From the NCBI GenBank assembly GCA_019118605.1, contig DWYP01000007.1:1-64000 (forward strand): a stretch of 64,000 nt of DNA, in the 5' to 3' direction. Each line of letters begins with the position of its first letter. Position 1 is the stretch's first letter. The stretch comes from Candidatus Alistipes faecavium. Its GTDB lineage: Bacteria; Bacteroidota; Bacteroidia; Bacteroidales; Rikenellaceae. A program made the translations under genes and the position numbers. This document shows positions 31,072 to 39,436 of this stretch, one piece after another. Under the pieces are notes generated by a model. It searched no databases. It saw only the letters and a list, made by a program, of their open reading frames with translations, and was not told where the DNA came from.

Positions 31072-32733
31072 ATGAAAAAAAATATATGGACATTGGGCCT
31101 GGCGCTCGCCCTCTGCGGCAGCTCCTGCTCCGACGTACTGGACCTCTATCCGGGAGACCGGTTCTCGCCGGCGACGGTCTGGTCCACGACGACCACCGTG
31201 GACAACTACGTGCTCGGCCTCTACTCGATCATCGGTGTCAACTCCGAGATCTACGGCGACGCAGCCCCCAAGCTCTCGGACGCCTATTCCGACATCCTGA
31301 AATGCGGCGACTGGGATCTCTACGGCACGAATTTCAACAAGACGCTCTTCCAGGCGTCGGCCTTCGACAGCAACAGCGCCGGAGCCTTCGAATGCTGGGA
31401 GTCGCACTACGGACGAATCCGCCGCGAGAACGAATTCCTGCGCGACGCCCCCGCCTACAAGGAGAAGTTCGGCGAGGAGTGGATCAACACACGCATCGCC
31501 GAGGTGCGCTTCTGCCGCGCATATGCCTACTACCTGCTCTGCCGCGTATACGGCGGCGTCATCCTCCGCACGGAGGTCGACGGCCCCGAGGAGAACGACA
31601 AGGCCCGTTCGTCGGAGGAGGAGTGCTGGAACTTCATCATCACCGAGCTCCAGCAACTCGCCCCGATGCTTCCCGTCGGAAACAAGGGCACGTCCGAGAA
31701 CTGGGACGATGCGAACTACGGACGTATCACGCAGCAGGCCGCCTACGGATTTCTGAGTCGCGTGGCACTCTACGCCGAGCGTTGGGACGTCGCGGCGGAC
31801 GCCGCCCGCAAGGTGGCCGAATGCGGCGCGGACCTCGACTGGTCGGGGTATGCCAATGTCTTCAACGGCGACATCCAGAACAACAAGGAGATCCTCCTGG
31901 CCGTGGATTTCCAACGCGACGTCATCACCCACCGCTACGACATGTACGTCCGTCCGAGCGGCGACGGAAAGGCTCTCGGATACTCGACAAGCTCCATCTA
32001 TGCGCCCACGAACGAGCTGGTCGACAGCTATGAAATGGCCGACGGCACGGAGTTCAGCTGGGACAAGCACGGCGACAACCCCTACGAGGGACGCGAGCCG
32101 CGCTTCTACGCCACGATCCTCTACAACGGCGCTTCGTGGATGGGCCGCACGATCCAGAGCTATGTCGGAGGCGACGACGGATACAAGGATTACGAAAACG
32201 CCGGAGCGTCCAACACCACCGTGACGGGATACTACCTGCGCAAATACCTCCAGGACGGAGACAAGGGTTGGACAACAGCCTATTCGGATCAGACGTGGAT
32301 CATCATCCGTTATGCCGAGGTGCTGCTCAACAAGGCCGAGGCGCTGGCCCAACTGAGCTGGGAGCAGAACAGCACCGAGGCCCTGCAGGCTCTCAACGAC
32401 GTGCGCCGCCGCGTGGGGCTCCCCGCCCGCCAGACGGCCGACAAGGAGACCTTCATGGAGTACCTTCGCCACGAGCGCATGGTCGAGCTGGCAGGCGAAG
32501 GTTTCCGCTACTGGGATCTGCGACGCTGGCGTCTGGCCGAGGAGGTCATCAACGGCAAGAACGTCCACGGCATGAAGATCACCAAGCAGGGTGACGACAG
32601 CTTCCTCTACGAAGAGGTCGACGCCGACGCCGGGAACAAGCGCATCTTCTACGAACGCTACTACCGCTTCGCCATTCCCGAGTCGGAGCGTTCGAAAAAC
32701 AAACTCTGCACCAACAACGAAGGATGGGTATAA
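31072..32733 (+). CDS. SusD/RagB-family nutrient-binding lipoprotein
   Basis: Surface lipoprotein that caps the SusC barrel and binds its glycan. The 553-residue protein has a signal-peptidase II signal ending CGSSC (Cys19). It is followed by the acidic S-D-V-L-D stretch resembling the Bacteroidetes export signal for surface lipoproteins, then the LDLYPGDRF motif of SusD N-termini. Helical TPR-like parts run through the middle. The C-terminal VELAGEGFRYWDLRRW motif near 470-485 is characteristic of the family, and the protein ends in FAIPESERSKN. Its tight coupling to the upstream SusC gene defines the polysaccharide-utilisation locus. Confidence 0.95.
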   Translation: MKKNIWTLGLALALCGSSCSDVLDLYPGDRFSPATVWSTTTTVDNYVLGLYSIIGVNSEIYGDAAPKLSDAYSDILKCGDWDLYGTNFNKTLFQASAFDSNSAGAFECWESHYGRIRRENEFLRDAPAYKEKFGEEWINTRIAEVRFCRAYAYYLLCRVYGGVILRTEVDGPEENDKARSSEEECWNFIITELQQLAPMLPVGNKGTSENWDDANYGRITQQAAYGFLSRVALYAERWDVAADAARKVAECGADLDWSGYANVFNGDIQNNKEILLAVDFQRDVITHRYDMYVRPSGDGKALGYSTSSIYAPTNELVDSYEMADGTEFSWDKHGDNPYEGREPRFYATILYNGASWMGRTIQSYVGGDDGYKDYENAGASNTTVTGYYLRKYLQDGDKGWTTAYSDQTWIIIRYAEVLLNKAEALAQLSWEQNSTEALQALNDVRRRVGLPARQTADKETFMEYLRHERMVELAGEGFRYWDLRRWRLAEEVINGKNVHGMKITKQGDDSFLYEEVDADAGNKRIFYERYYRFAIPESERSKNKLCTNNEGWV

Positions 32734-32756
32734 CAGCAATTCAAAACAAGCCGACT

Positions 32757-33152
32757 ATGAAACTTCTCAAATATCTTTCCGTCCTGGCCGCCGCCGCACT
32801 CGCGCTTTTCGCTGCGGGAGCGTGCGCGGAGCCCGACGACGAATTCCTCCACACCGACAACCGGATCCTGTCGATCGAAATCCAGCCCGCAGGCGGAGGC
32901 ACCGGAATCGCGGGAGTCATCGACGAAACCACGGGAGAGATCTTCTTCCCGATCCCCAAGGCCAGCCGCGAGAAATACGACATCACCCGCCTGATGGTGC
33001 GCGCCGAGGTCGAGTACGACACCTTCATCAACCCCTCGCTCACCGGTCTGAAAGACCTCTCGGACCGCGACAATCCCTTCACGGTCACCGTGACGGCCGG
33101 AAACGGGAAATACCGCACCTATACCCTCTGGGCATTCTATACCCGTCGATAA
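32757..33152 (+). CDS. Small surface lipoprotein of the susCD locus
   Basis: A 131-residue lipoprotein, starting at the ATG at 32757. The signal ends AAGAC (Cys23) with an acidic A-E-P-D-D-E run behind it, suggesting surface export. The mature part is one beta-rich domain (about 40-130) with the pattern ILSIEIQPAGG and a final TYTLWAFYTRR strand, resembling one of the Ig-like repeats found in DUF5018-type surface proteins. It occupies the SusE-like position after SusD and may bind glycan or extend the complex. No enzymatic motif is seen. An upstream in-frame ATG at 32724 overlaps the end of SusD and would disrupt the signal peptide. Confidence 0.75.
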   Translation: MKLLKYLSVLAAAALALFAAGACAEPDDEFLHTDNRILSIEIQPAGGGTGIAGVIDETTGEIFFPIPKASREKYDITRLMVRAEVEYDTFINPSLTGLKDLSDRDNPFTVTVTAGNGKYRTYTLWAFYTRR

Positions 33153-33184
33153 ACCCGAATTACCAACAAAACAACCGTAGAATC

Positions 33185-34552
33185 ATGAAAAAATTATTGA
33201 AATCCCTCGCTTATGTCGCACTCGCAGGGTTTGTCCTGACCGGATGCACGGAGAAGGATACGCCCTCCGGCGAGGAAGATCCCGTACGCGGCAGCACCGA
33301 ATGCCGCATCGAATCCTTCGTCCTGAACCTCGGCGACCAGACGACGATCACCGGAGACGTCTACGACTACGACAAGTCGATCGACATCTCCTACACCACC
33401 GATCAGATCGAGATGATGAAGGCCGCAACGGCAACGATCGCCATTTCGAAAGGGGCCTCCATTTCGCCCGACCCCGCACAGGCTGCCGACTACACCCAGC
33501 CCGTATCGTTCACCGTGACGGCCGAAGACGGAAAGACCGTACGCACCTACACGACCAGGCCCGTCGAGAAGGTGGTTGTCCTTCATACGAAGGTCGAGCC
33601 CGCCCTTTCGAAGACCACGACCGAGATGGGGCTCGGATCCGAAACCACCTCCGCTTCGGAATACAAGTTCATAGGCGTCAGCGGCGACAAGCTCATCATC
33701 GGCACGAAGGTATTCGACTACAAGACCTTTGCGGCCGTCGGCGAACTGAATATGGACGGATACACCGACCAGAAAATGACCGGCATGGGCAACGACCACG
33801 CCGGGAACCTGATCGCCGCCGTCACTCCCGACGGCGATGCCTCGACCCCGACGACGATCATCTGCTGGAGGAACGGATGGGATCAGGCACCCTCGGAATA
33901 CATCAAATCGGAGACCAGCTACATCGGCAAACTGATCTCGGCAGGCGGCAACATCTTCGAAGGGCAGGCCGTAGTAAGCGCCCAGGGAGGTTCCGGCCCG
34001 GCAGGCGCACACTTCGTATTCGAGCGTCTGGACGGAATTGCCAACGGATACCATGCCGTGGAGACCAAACACCCGTCCAACGACGGAAACTGGTCGCAGA
34101 TGATCTCGCCCTGCTCGAGCGACCCGCTGGGAACCTGGTTCATGTTCGAATCGGTTTCGGGAGGTACCGAGATCTACACCTGGACGGGATGGTCGGCTCC
34201 CAACTCGATCGCCATGACACAGATCCCGGGCGTAGTCGACGGAATCGCTTCCGGCCCGGCAGGCTGGGGCAACTTCACCCTCGGCGCAGTGCGCGGATTC
34301 ACCTACAACAATACGGCATACGGCGCCCTGATCACCACCGGATGGCAGGCGACCTACGTCTCGATCGTCGACACAAACGGCGAGTTCCTGCTCAATCCCA
34401 ACGATGCCACCATCACGACTTCGCACACCGGAAGCGAGGCGATCATGCAGATCACCTACGCCTACGACGAGGCCGAGAATACCGGGTACGTCTTCGTACT
34501 CGAGGCGGGCGTATTCGTGAAGAGCTGGAAGCTGACCGTTGCCGCCGAATAG
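33185..34552 (+). CDS. DUF5018-like surface lipoprotein of the susCD locus
   Basis: A 455-residue lipoprotein with signal ending VLTGC (Cys21) and an acidic T-E-K-D stretch after it. An N-terminal Ig-like domain (about 30-125) repeats the pattern of the preceding protein (IESFVLNLGDQ, then FTVTAEDGKTVRTYT). It is followed by a larger beta-rich region (about 130-455) with repeated short motifs such as G-D-K-L-I-I-G-T and W-x-x-W-S-A-P, suggestive of a propeller-like binding domain. No catalytic residues can be assigned. By position it is a SusE/SusF-type accessory binder. Two stacked hairpins follow at 34562-34656, so the first transcript likely ends here. Confidence 0.75.
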   Translation: MKKLLKSLAYVALAGFVLTGCTEKDTPSGEEDPVRGSTECRIESFVLNLGDQTTITGDVYDYDKSIDISYTTDQIEMMKAATATIAISKGASISPDPAQAADYTQPVSFTVTAEDGKTVRTYTTRPVEKVVVLHTKVEPALSKTTTEMGLGSETTSASEYKFIGVSGDKLIIGTKVFDYKTFAAVGELNMDGYTDQKMTGMGNDHAGNLIAAVTPDGDASTPTTIICWRNGWDQAPSEYIKSETSYIGKLISAGGNIFEGQAVVSAQGGSGPAGAHFVFERLDGIANGYHAVETKHPSNDGNWSQMISPCSSDPLGTWFMFESVSGGTEIYTWTGWSAPNSIAMTQIPGVVDGIASGPAGWGNFTLGAVRGFTYNNTAYGALITTGWQATYVSIVDTNGEFLLNPNDATITTSHTGSEAIMQITYAYDEAENTGYVFVLEAGVFVKSWKLTVAAE

Positions 34553-34561
34553 CAGCCTCCC

Positions 34562-34588
34562 GGAGCGCCGTCCGCCGGACGGCGCTCC
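34562..34588 (+). terminator. First hairpin after the DUF5018-like gene
   Basis: Twelve-bp GC-rich inverted repeat GGAGCGCCGTCC/GGACGGCGCTCC with a three-base loop, ten bases past the stop. Only two T residues follow, so alone it is a weak terminator; the second hairpin at 34604 completes it. Confidence 0.6.
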
Positions 34589-34603
34589 TTCGAAAACCTT
34601 TGT

Positions 34604-34656
34604 GATCCGTGTCTCCCCGTCCGGGGCCGTACCCTCCGGAGAGACACGGATCTTTT
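34604..34656 (+). terminator. Second hairpin and T tract after the DUF5018-like gene
   Basis: Twelve-bp inverted repeat GATCCGTGTCTC (34604-34615) and GAGACACGGATC (34641-34652), followed by TTTT. It separates the susCD genes from the hydrolase genes that begin at 34698. Those genes are then read through at low level or start from an unseen promoter. Confidence 0.7.
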
Positions 34657-34697
34657 GAAATACGCAGGACTCCGAACCTCTGCGCACTAAAACGCAC

Positions 34698-36020
34698 ATG
34701 AAAATACATCCCCCGCTGCTCGTCGCAGCCTTCGCCGCAATCCTCGCCGCGGCATGCTCCCCCGGAGCGCCGAAACCGCCCCGCGCCGCGGAGAGCCCGT
34801 TTGCCAAATACCTCTGGTTCGACGCCGAAGCCAACTTCGCGCGTTTCGCCTCGCAGGACTCCATCCGCTACTGGCTCGACCGCACGGTCGAGGCAGGATT
34901 CAACCGCATCGTCGTGGACGTGAAGCCCGTCGAGGGCGACGTCCTCTACAAGAGCGGTTTCATGCCCGAGCTGACCGACTTCCGCGGCACGCGGGTCGAC
35001 CGTCGGTGGGACTACCTGCAATGCTTCCTCGACGAGGCCGCCGCGCGCAACCTGCGGGTGACCGTCTCGACGACGATCTTCCCGGTGGGGCTCGTCGCCT
35101 CGCGCCAGGGGCCCGCATACCGCGACCCGGCATTCGACGGGCGCACCTGCACCGTGTACCGTCCCGAAGGGCTGTCGGACATCCGCGACGACCGCTCCGC
35201 CGAGATCGCCTTCCTCAACCCCGCGATGCCCGAGAACCAGGAGTGGGCGCTGCGCTTCGTCCGCGAGCTCCTCACCCGCTACCGGTTCGACGCCTATGCC
35301 CTGGACTACTGCCGCTACCCGGGGGCCGGGGCCGACTTCTCGGAGTTCTCACGGCGCGATTTCGAGGCATTCCTCGGACACGCCGTGGAGCGTTTCCCGG
35401 AGGATATCTTCACCTACGACAAGGACGGGAACCGCGTCCCGGGCAAATACTACAAACCGTGGTGGGAGTACCGTGCCAAGGTCATCCGCAGCTTCATCGC
35501 CCGCGTGCGGGAGGAGATCGACCGCCTGCAACCCGGCGTGGAGCTCGAATACTGGGCCGCCTCGTGGCTCCACGCCATCTACGCCAACGGGCAGAACTGG
35601 GCAAGCCCCCGCTCGGAATTCTGGCGCGAATACCTCGACTCCTGGGCATCGCCCGAGTACGGGGAGGCGGGCTTCGCAGACCTGCTCGACGTCTTCATCA
35701 CGGGCACCTACCTCGAACGCGTATGGGGCGCCGACGATCCCGAATCGGTGGAATTCGGGCTGAACCGCTCGCTGCGCGACGTGCAGGGCGACTGCACGGT
35801 CTACGGATCGCTCTATGCGAAGAACCATCTCGACGAGTTCGAGGATGCGGTGTACCTTTGCCTCCAAAAGACAAAGGGCGTCATGGTCTTCGACATCGTG
35901 CAGGTCATCAAGAACGGACTTTGGGACGACATCCGCCGGGGCATCGACCGCGCAGAGCGGGAAGCCGCATCCGGCAGCAACGAACAGATTGGGTACAACA
36001 TTAAAACAACGACACCATGA
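34698..36020 (+). CDS. GHL10-type glycoside hydrolase-like lipoprotein, copy 1
   Basis: Member of the glycosyl-hydrolase-like GHL10 group (YngK-like TIM-barrel proteins). The 440-residue protein has a signal-peptidase II signal (Cys20). The barrel shows WFDAEANFARF, then FNRIVVDVKPVEGDVLY, VTVSTTIFP, the candidate active-site strand FDAYALDYCRYPG with Asp and Arg residues, YWAASW, and ITGTYLERVWG. The C-terminal part ends in GVMVFDIVQVIKNGLWDDI. It shares these motifs and order with the next gene, so the two are a tandem duplication. The stop overlaps the start of copy 2 (ATGA). Activity has not been shown for this subgroup as far as I can tell; a glycosidase role is inferred. Confidence 0.8.
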   Translation: MKIHPPLLVAAFAAILAAACSPGAPKPPRAAESPFAKYLWFDAEANFARFASQDSIRYWLDRTVEAGFNRIVVDVKPVEGDVLYKSGFMPELTDFRGTRVDRRWDYLQCFLDEAAARNLRVTVSTTIFPVGLVASRQGPAYRDPAFDGRTCTVYRPEGLSDIRDDRSAEIAFLNPAMPENQEWALRFVRELLTRYRFDAYALDYCRYPGAGADFSEFSRRDFEAFLGHAVERFPEDIFTYDKDGNRVPGKYYKPWWEYRAKVIRSFIARVREEIDRLQPGVELEYWAASWLHAIYANGQNWASPRSEFWREYLDSWASPEYGEAGFADLLDVFITGTYLERVWGADDPESVEFGLNRSLRDVQGDCTVYGSLYAKNHLDEFEDAVYLCLQKTKGVMVFDIVQVIKNGLWDDIRRGIDRAEREAASGSNEQIGYNIKTTTP

Positions 36021-37396
36021 ACCATCCTGTCAAACGACCTTTCCCGGTCAGAAGGCTCTTCCCGGCGCTCTGCGCCCTGATGATGCTCTGCGGGGGCTGC
36101 GCCGAAAAGCACCAGACGCCCCCGCCCATCGGCGGAGACGACTCCGGGGAGGAGGAGAAGCCCGTCGAGGGGAACGACAAGCCCGCCAGCGAAAAGGAGC
36201 GGATGCTGTGGTTCGACGCCGAGGCGAATTTCGACCGCTTCCGCACCAAGGAGGGCATCACGCAGATGCTCGACAAGACCGTGGAGGCCGGGTTCAACAA
36301 GATCGTCGTCGACGTGAAGCCCGTCGAGGGCGACGTCCTCTACGAGAGCTCGTTCATGACAAAGGCCACGCAGATCGGGCAGGTCAGCGTGACAGACCGC
36401 GACTGGGACTACCTGCAGTTCTTCCTCGACGAGGCCCACAAGCGCGACCTGAAGGTCACCGTCTCGACGACGATCTTCCCGATGGGCATGCCCTCCACGC
36501 GCCAGGGGCCCGTCTACCGCGACGCCCAAAAGTGGGAGGGCATGACCTGCCTGCAGAACAAGCCCCGCACGGGCGGAGGCAGCCGGATGGTCGACATCAG
36601 GGACGACGCCTCGAAGGTCGCCGCGTTCCTCAACCCCGTGCTTCCCGAAGTCCGCGAATTCGCCCTGCGCTTCATCCGCGAGATCGTCTCGAACTACGAC
36701 TTCGACGCCTATGCCCTCGACTACTGCCGCTTCCCCGACAACCAGAGCGACTTCTCCGAGGCCTCGAAGAGCGCTTTCGAGGAGTACATCAAGTCCAGCG
36801 TCACCACATGGCCCGACGACGTATTCACCTACGACGCCGCGGGGAACATCGTCCCCGGAACCTACTACAAGCTGTGGTGGGAGTTCCGCTCGATGGTCAT
36901 CCGCGACTTCGTGGCCGAGGTGCGCCGCGAGATCAAGGCACTGAAGCCCGACGTGAAGCTCGAATACTGGGCCGCCTCGTGGTGGGGAGCCCTCTACGCC
37001 AACGGGCAGAACTGGGCAAGCAACACCTTCATGCCCCTCGAGGACATGGAGTCCGCCTACTATTACTCCTGGTGTTCGAACAACTACTTCCGCACGGGAT
37101 TCGCCGAGGAGCTCGACACCTTCCTGCTCGGGACCTACCTCGAGCGCATATACGGGGCCGACGACAACGAATCGGTGGAGTACGGAATCAACCGCGCCGA
37201 GCGCATCATCCGCAACGCCTGCACGATCTACGGAACGATCCAGTGCGCCGACCCGGCCTTCGACATCGAGGAGGCCTGCTACTACTGCCTCAAGCGCACC
37301 GCCGGGCTGATGGTCTTCGACATCGTGCACGTAATCAACAACGACAAGTGGGCGGCCATCAAGCGGGGGATCGACCGCGCCCTGGCCGAAGGGTGA
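36017..37396 (+). CDS. GHL10-type glycoside hydrolase-like lipoprotein, copy 2
   Basis: Paralogue of the preceding gene, 459 residues. The signal has a longer basic start (MNHPVKRPFPVRR) and ends CGGC (Cys28), followed by a linker rich in Pro, Gly, Asp and Glu (about 32-58) absent from copy 1. The barrel repeats the same landmarks: WFDAEANFDRF, KIVVDVKPVEGDVLY, FDAYALDYCRFP, YWAASWWGALYANGQNW, and GLMVFDIVHVINNDKWAAI at the end. It differs from copy 1 by insertions near 175-190 (QNKPRTGGGSR) and around SAYYYSW. The long acidic linker suggests that this copy stands further from the membrane. It is translationally coupled to copy 1. Confidence 0.8.
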   Translation: MNHPVKRPFPVRRLFPALCALMMLCGGCAEKHQTPPPIGGDDSGEEEKPVEGNDKPASEKERMLWFDAEANFDRFRTKEGITQMLDKTVEAGFNKIVVDVKPVEGDVLYESSFMTKATQIGQVSVTDRDWDYLQFFLDEAHKRDLKVTVSTTIFPMGMPSTRQGPVYRDAQKWEGMTCLQNKPRTGGGSRMVDIRDDASKVAAFLNPVLPEVREFALRFIREIVSNYDFDAYALDYCRFPDNQSDFSEASKSAFEEYIKSSVTTWPDDVFTYDAAGNIVPGTYYKLWWEFRSMVIRDFVAEVRREIKALKPDVKLEYWAASWWGALYANGQNWASNTFMPLEDMESAYYYSWCSNNYFRTGFAEELDTFLLGTYLERIYGADDNESVEYGINRAERIIRNACTIYGTIQCADPAFDIEEACYYCLKRTAGLMVFDIVHVINNDKWAAIKRGIDRALAEG

Positions 37397-37464
37397 GCCG
37401 CGAAGCGGCCCTCCGGCAACCGAATCCCGACAACCGAAAGAGCATGTTCCCGAAAATACGTACC

Positions 37465-39429
37465 ATGAAAAGAATCGTTCTTCTCGCCGCGGCGCTGACG
37501 GCGTTTCACGCGGCTACGGCCATAGAGTACACCCTTGTTTCGCCGGACGGAGGGATCGAGGTAACGGTCTCGACCTTTCCCGAGCTGCAATGGAGCGTCT
37601 CGCGCAGGGGCGAGCCGCTGATCGACGCCAGCCGCATCGGGCTGACATTCGCCGGAGAGGCGCCGCTCGGCGTCGATCCGAAGGTGCGGAGCGTCCGCCG
37701 CACGTCGGTCGACACCCGTTCGACGGCCGAGGTCCCGACGAAGTTCCGCGAGCTGCACGACCGCTGCAACGAGCTCGAGATCGCGTTCCGCGGAGACTGG
37801 ACGCTGCGCATGCGCGCCTACGACAACGGCGTGGCATACCGTTTCGAAACCGCGCGGCGGGGCGAAGTAACCGTCACGGACGAGACCGCGGAGTTCAACT
37901 TCGCCGCCGACAACGACACCTACTGGACCCGCGAGCGGAATCCGGACTTCATCACCCACTGCGAGGCATTCTTCGAGCGCAAGCGCCTCTCGGAGCTCGA
38001 CCGCGCGGTCTACGCCTTCCTGCCGGTCTATTTCGCCACGCCCGCCGGGACGCGCATGGTCGTCACCGAAACCGACCTGGAGGATTATCCCTGCATGTTC
38101 CTCTTCGGCGGCGAGGGGCAGAAACTCCGCGCGGAGTTTCCTCCCGTGGTGCTCGAAAGCCGCCTAAAGGAGGGTTCCGACCGCAGCGAGGAGTTCCTGC
38201 GCAAGGCCGACTACATCGCCCGCACGAAGGGCACGCGCACCTATCCGTGGCGCGTGGTAACGATCGACGGCAGCGACCGCGAGCTGCTCGAGAACTACCT
38301 CCCCTACCAGCTCGCCGCACGGCCCGTCGAGGGCGACGCCTCGTGGGTGCGCCCCGGAAAGATCGCCTGGGACTGGTGGAACGGCCTGAACGTCTACGGC
38401 GTGGACTTCGTGGCCGGGGTGAACACCGCGACCTACAAATACTTCATCGACTTCGCCGCGAAGTACGGGATCGAATACATCCTGCTCGACGAGGGGTGGT
38501 CGGTCAGCACGCTCAACATCCGCGAGCCCCGCAAGGAGGTCGACCTGCGGGAGATCATCCGTTACGGCAACGAAAAGGGCGTCGGCGTGGTGCTCTGGAC
38601 CCTCTGGAACCCGATGAAGAAGGATCTCGAGGGAATTCTCGACACCTACCGCGCCTGGGGCGTCAAGGGCATCAAGATCGACTTCATGCAGCGCTCCGAC
38701 CAGGAGATGGTCAACTTCTACGAGCAGATCGCCCGCGCGGCTTTCGACCGTCATCTGCTGGTCGACTACCACGGGTCGTTCAAGCCCGCGGGGCTGCAGC
38801 GCAAATACCCCAACGTCATGACCTTCGAGGGGGTCTACGGCATGGAGAACGACAAGTGTTCGGAGGACATCACCCCCGGGCACGACTGCGTGCTGCCCTT
38901 CACGCGCATGGTCGCAGGGCCCATGGACTACACCCCCGGCGCCACGGTCAACGCCACGGCCGCCGACTTCTCGATCAGCTGGAGCCATCCGATGAGCCAG
39001 GGAACACGCGCCCATCAGGCCGCGCTCTACGTCCTCTACGAGAGCCCGCTGCAGATGCTCTGCGACTCCCCGTCGCACTACCTCCGCACCCCGGAGTTCA
39101 CCTCCTTCATCGCCGCCGTGCCCACCGTCTGGGACGAAATCGTCGCGCTGCACGCCGCGGCCGGGGAGTATGTCGCCGTCGCACGCCGCCACGGCGAGAA
39201 GTGGTACATCGGGGCCATCACCGACTGGACGGGGCGCGACCTGGAGATCGACCTCTCGTTCCTCGGCGAGGGCCGCTACCGCATGGAGAGTTTCGAGGAC
39301 GGTGTGAATGCCGATGTCTACGCACAGGATTTCCGCACCGGCTCCCGCACGGTGACCCGTGCCGAGCGGCTGCACATCCACCTGGCTTCGGGAGGCGGCT
39401 GGGCCGCGATCCTGACCCCCGAAAAGTAG
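37465..39429 (+). CDS. GH97-family glycoside hydrolase, probable retaining subtype
   Basis: Exported enzyme of glycoside hydrolase family 97 (alpha-glucosidases and alpha-galactosidases of Bacteroidetes). From 37465 it is 654 residues with a signal peptide ending ATA; an ATG at 37444 would add seven residues. Order: N-terminal beta-sandwich (about 20-275), the KIAWDWWNGLN motif that opens the barrel, YILLDEGWS, KGIKIDFMQRSDQ with Asp406, LLVDYHGSFKPAG, and FEGVYGMEN with Glu455, then a C-terminal beta domain. Asp406 stands where the retaining alpha-galactosidase subtype has its nucleophile; the inverting SusB type has glycine there. So a retaining mechanism, perhaps alpha-galactosidase, is inferred. 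Confidence 0.9.
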   Translation: MKRIVLLAAALTAFHAATAIEYTLVSPDGGIEVTVSTFPELQWSVSRRGEPLIDASRIGLTFAGEAPLGVDPKVRSVRRTSVDTRSTAEVPTKFRELHDRCNELEIAFRGDWTLRMRAYDNGVAYRFETARRGEVTVTDETAEFNFAADNDTYWTRERNPDFITHCEAFFERKRLSELDRAVYAFLPVYFATPAGTRMVVTETDLEDYPCMFLFGGEGQKLRAEFPPVVLESRLKEGSDRSEEFLRKADYIARTKGTRTYPWRVVTIDGSDRELLENYLPYQLAARPVEGDASWVRPGKIAWDWWNGLNVYGVDFVAGVNTATYKYFIDFAAKYGIEYILLDEGWSVSTLNIREPRKEVDLREIIRYGNEKGVGVVLWTLWNPMKKDLEGILDTYRAWGVKGIKIDFMQRSDQEMVNFYEQIARAAFDRHLLVDYHGSFKPAGLQRKYPNVMTFEGVYGMENDKCSEDITPGHDCVLPFTRMVAGPMDYTPGATVNATAADFSISWSHPMSQGTRAHQAALYVLYESPLQMLCDSPSHYLRTPEFTSFIAAVPTVWDEIVALHAAAGEYVAVARRHGEKWYIGAITDWTGRDLEIDLSFLGEGRYRMESFEDGVNADVYAQDFRTGSRTVTRAERLHIHLASGGGWAAILTPEK

Positions 39430-39436
39430 CCGCGCC

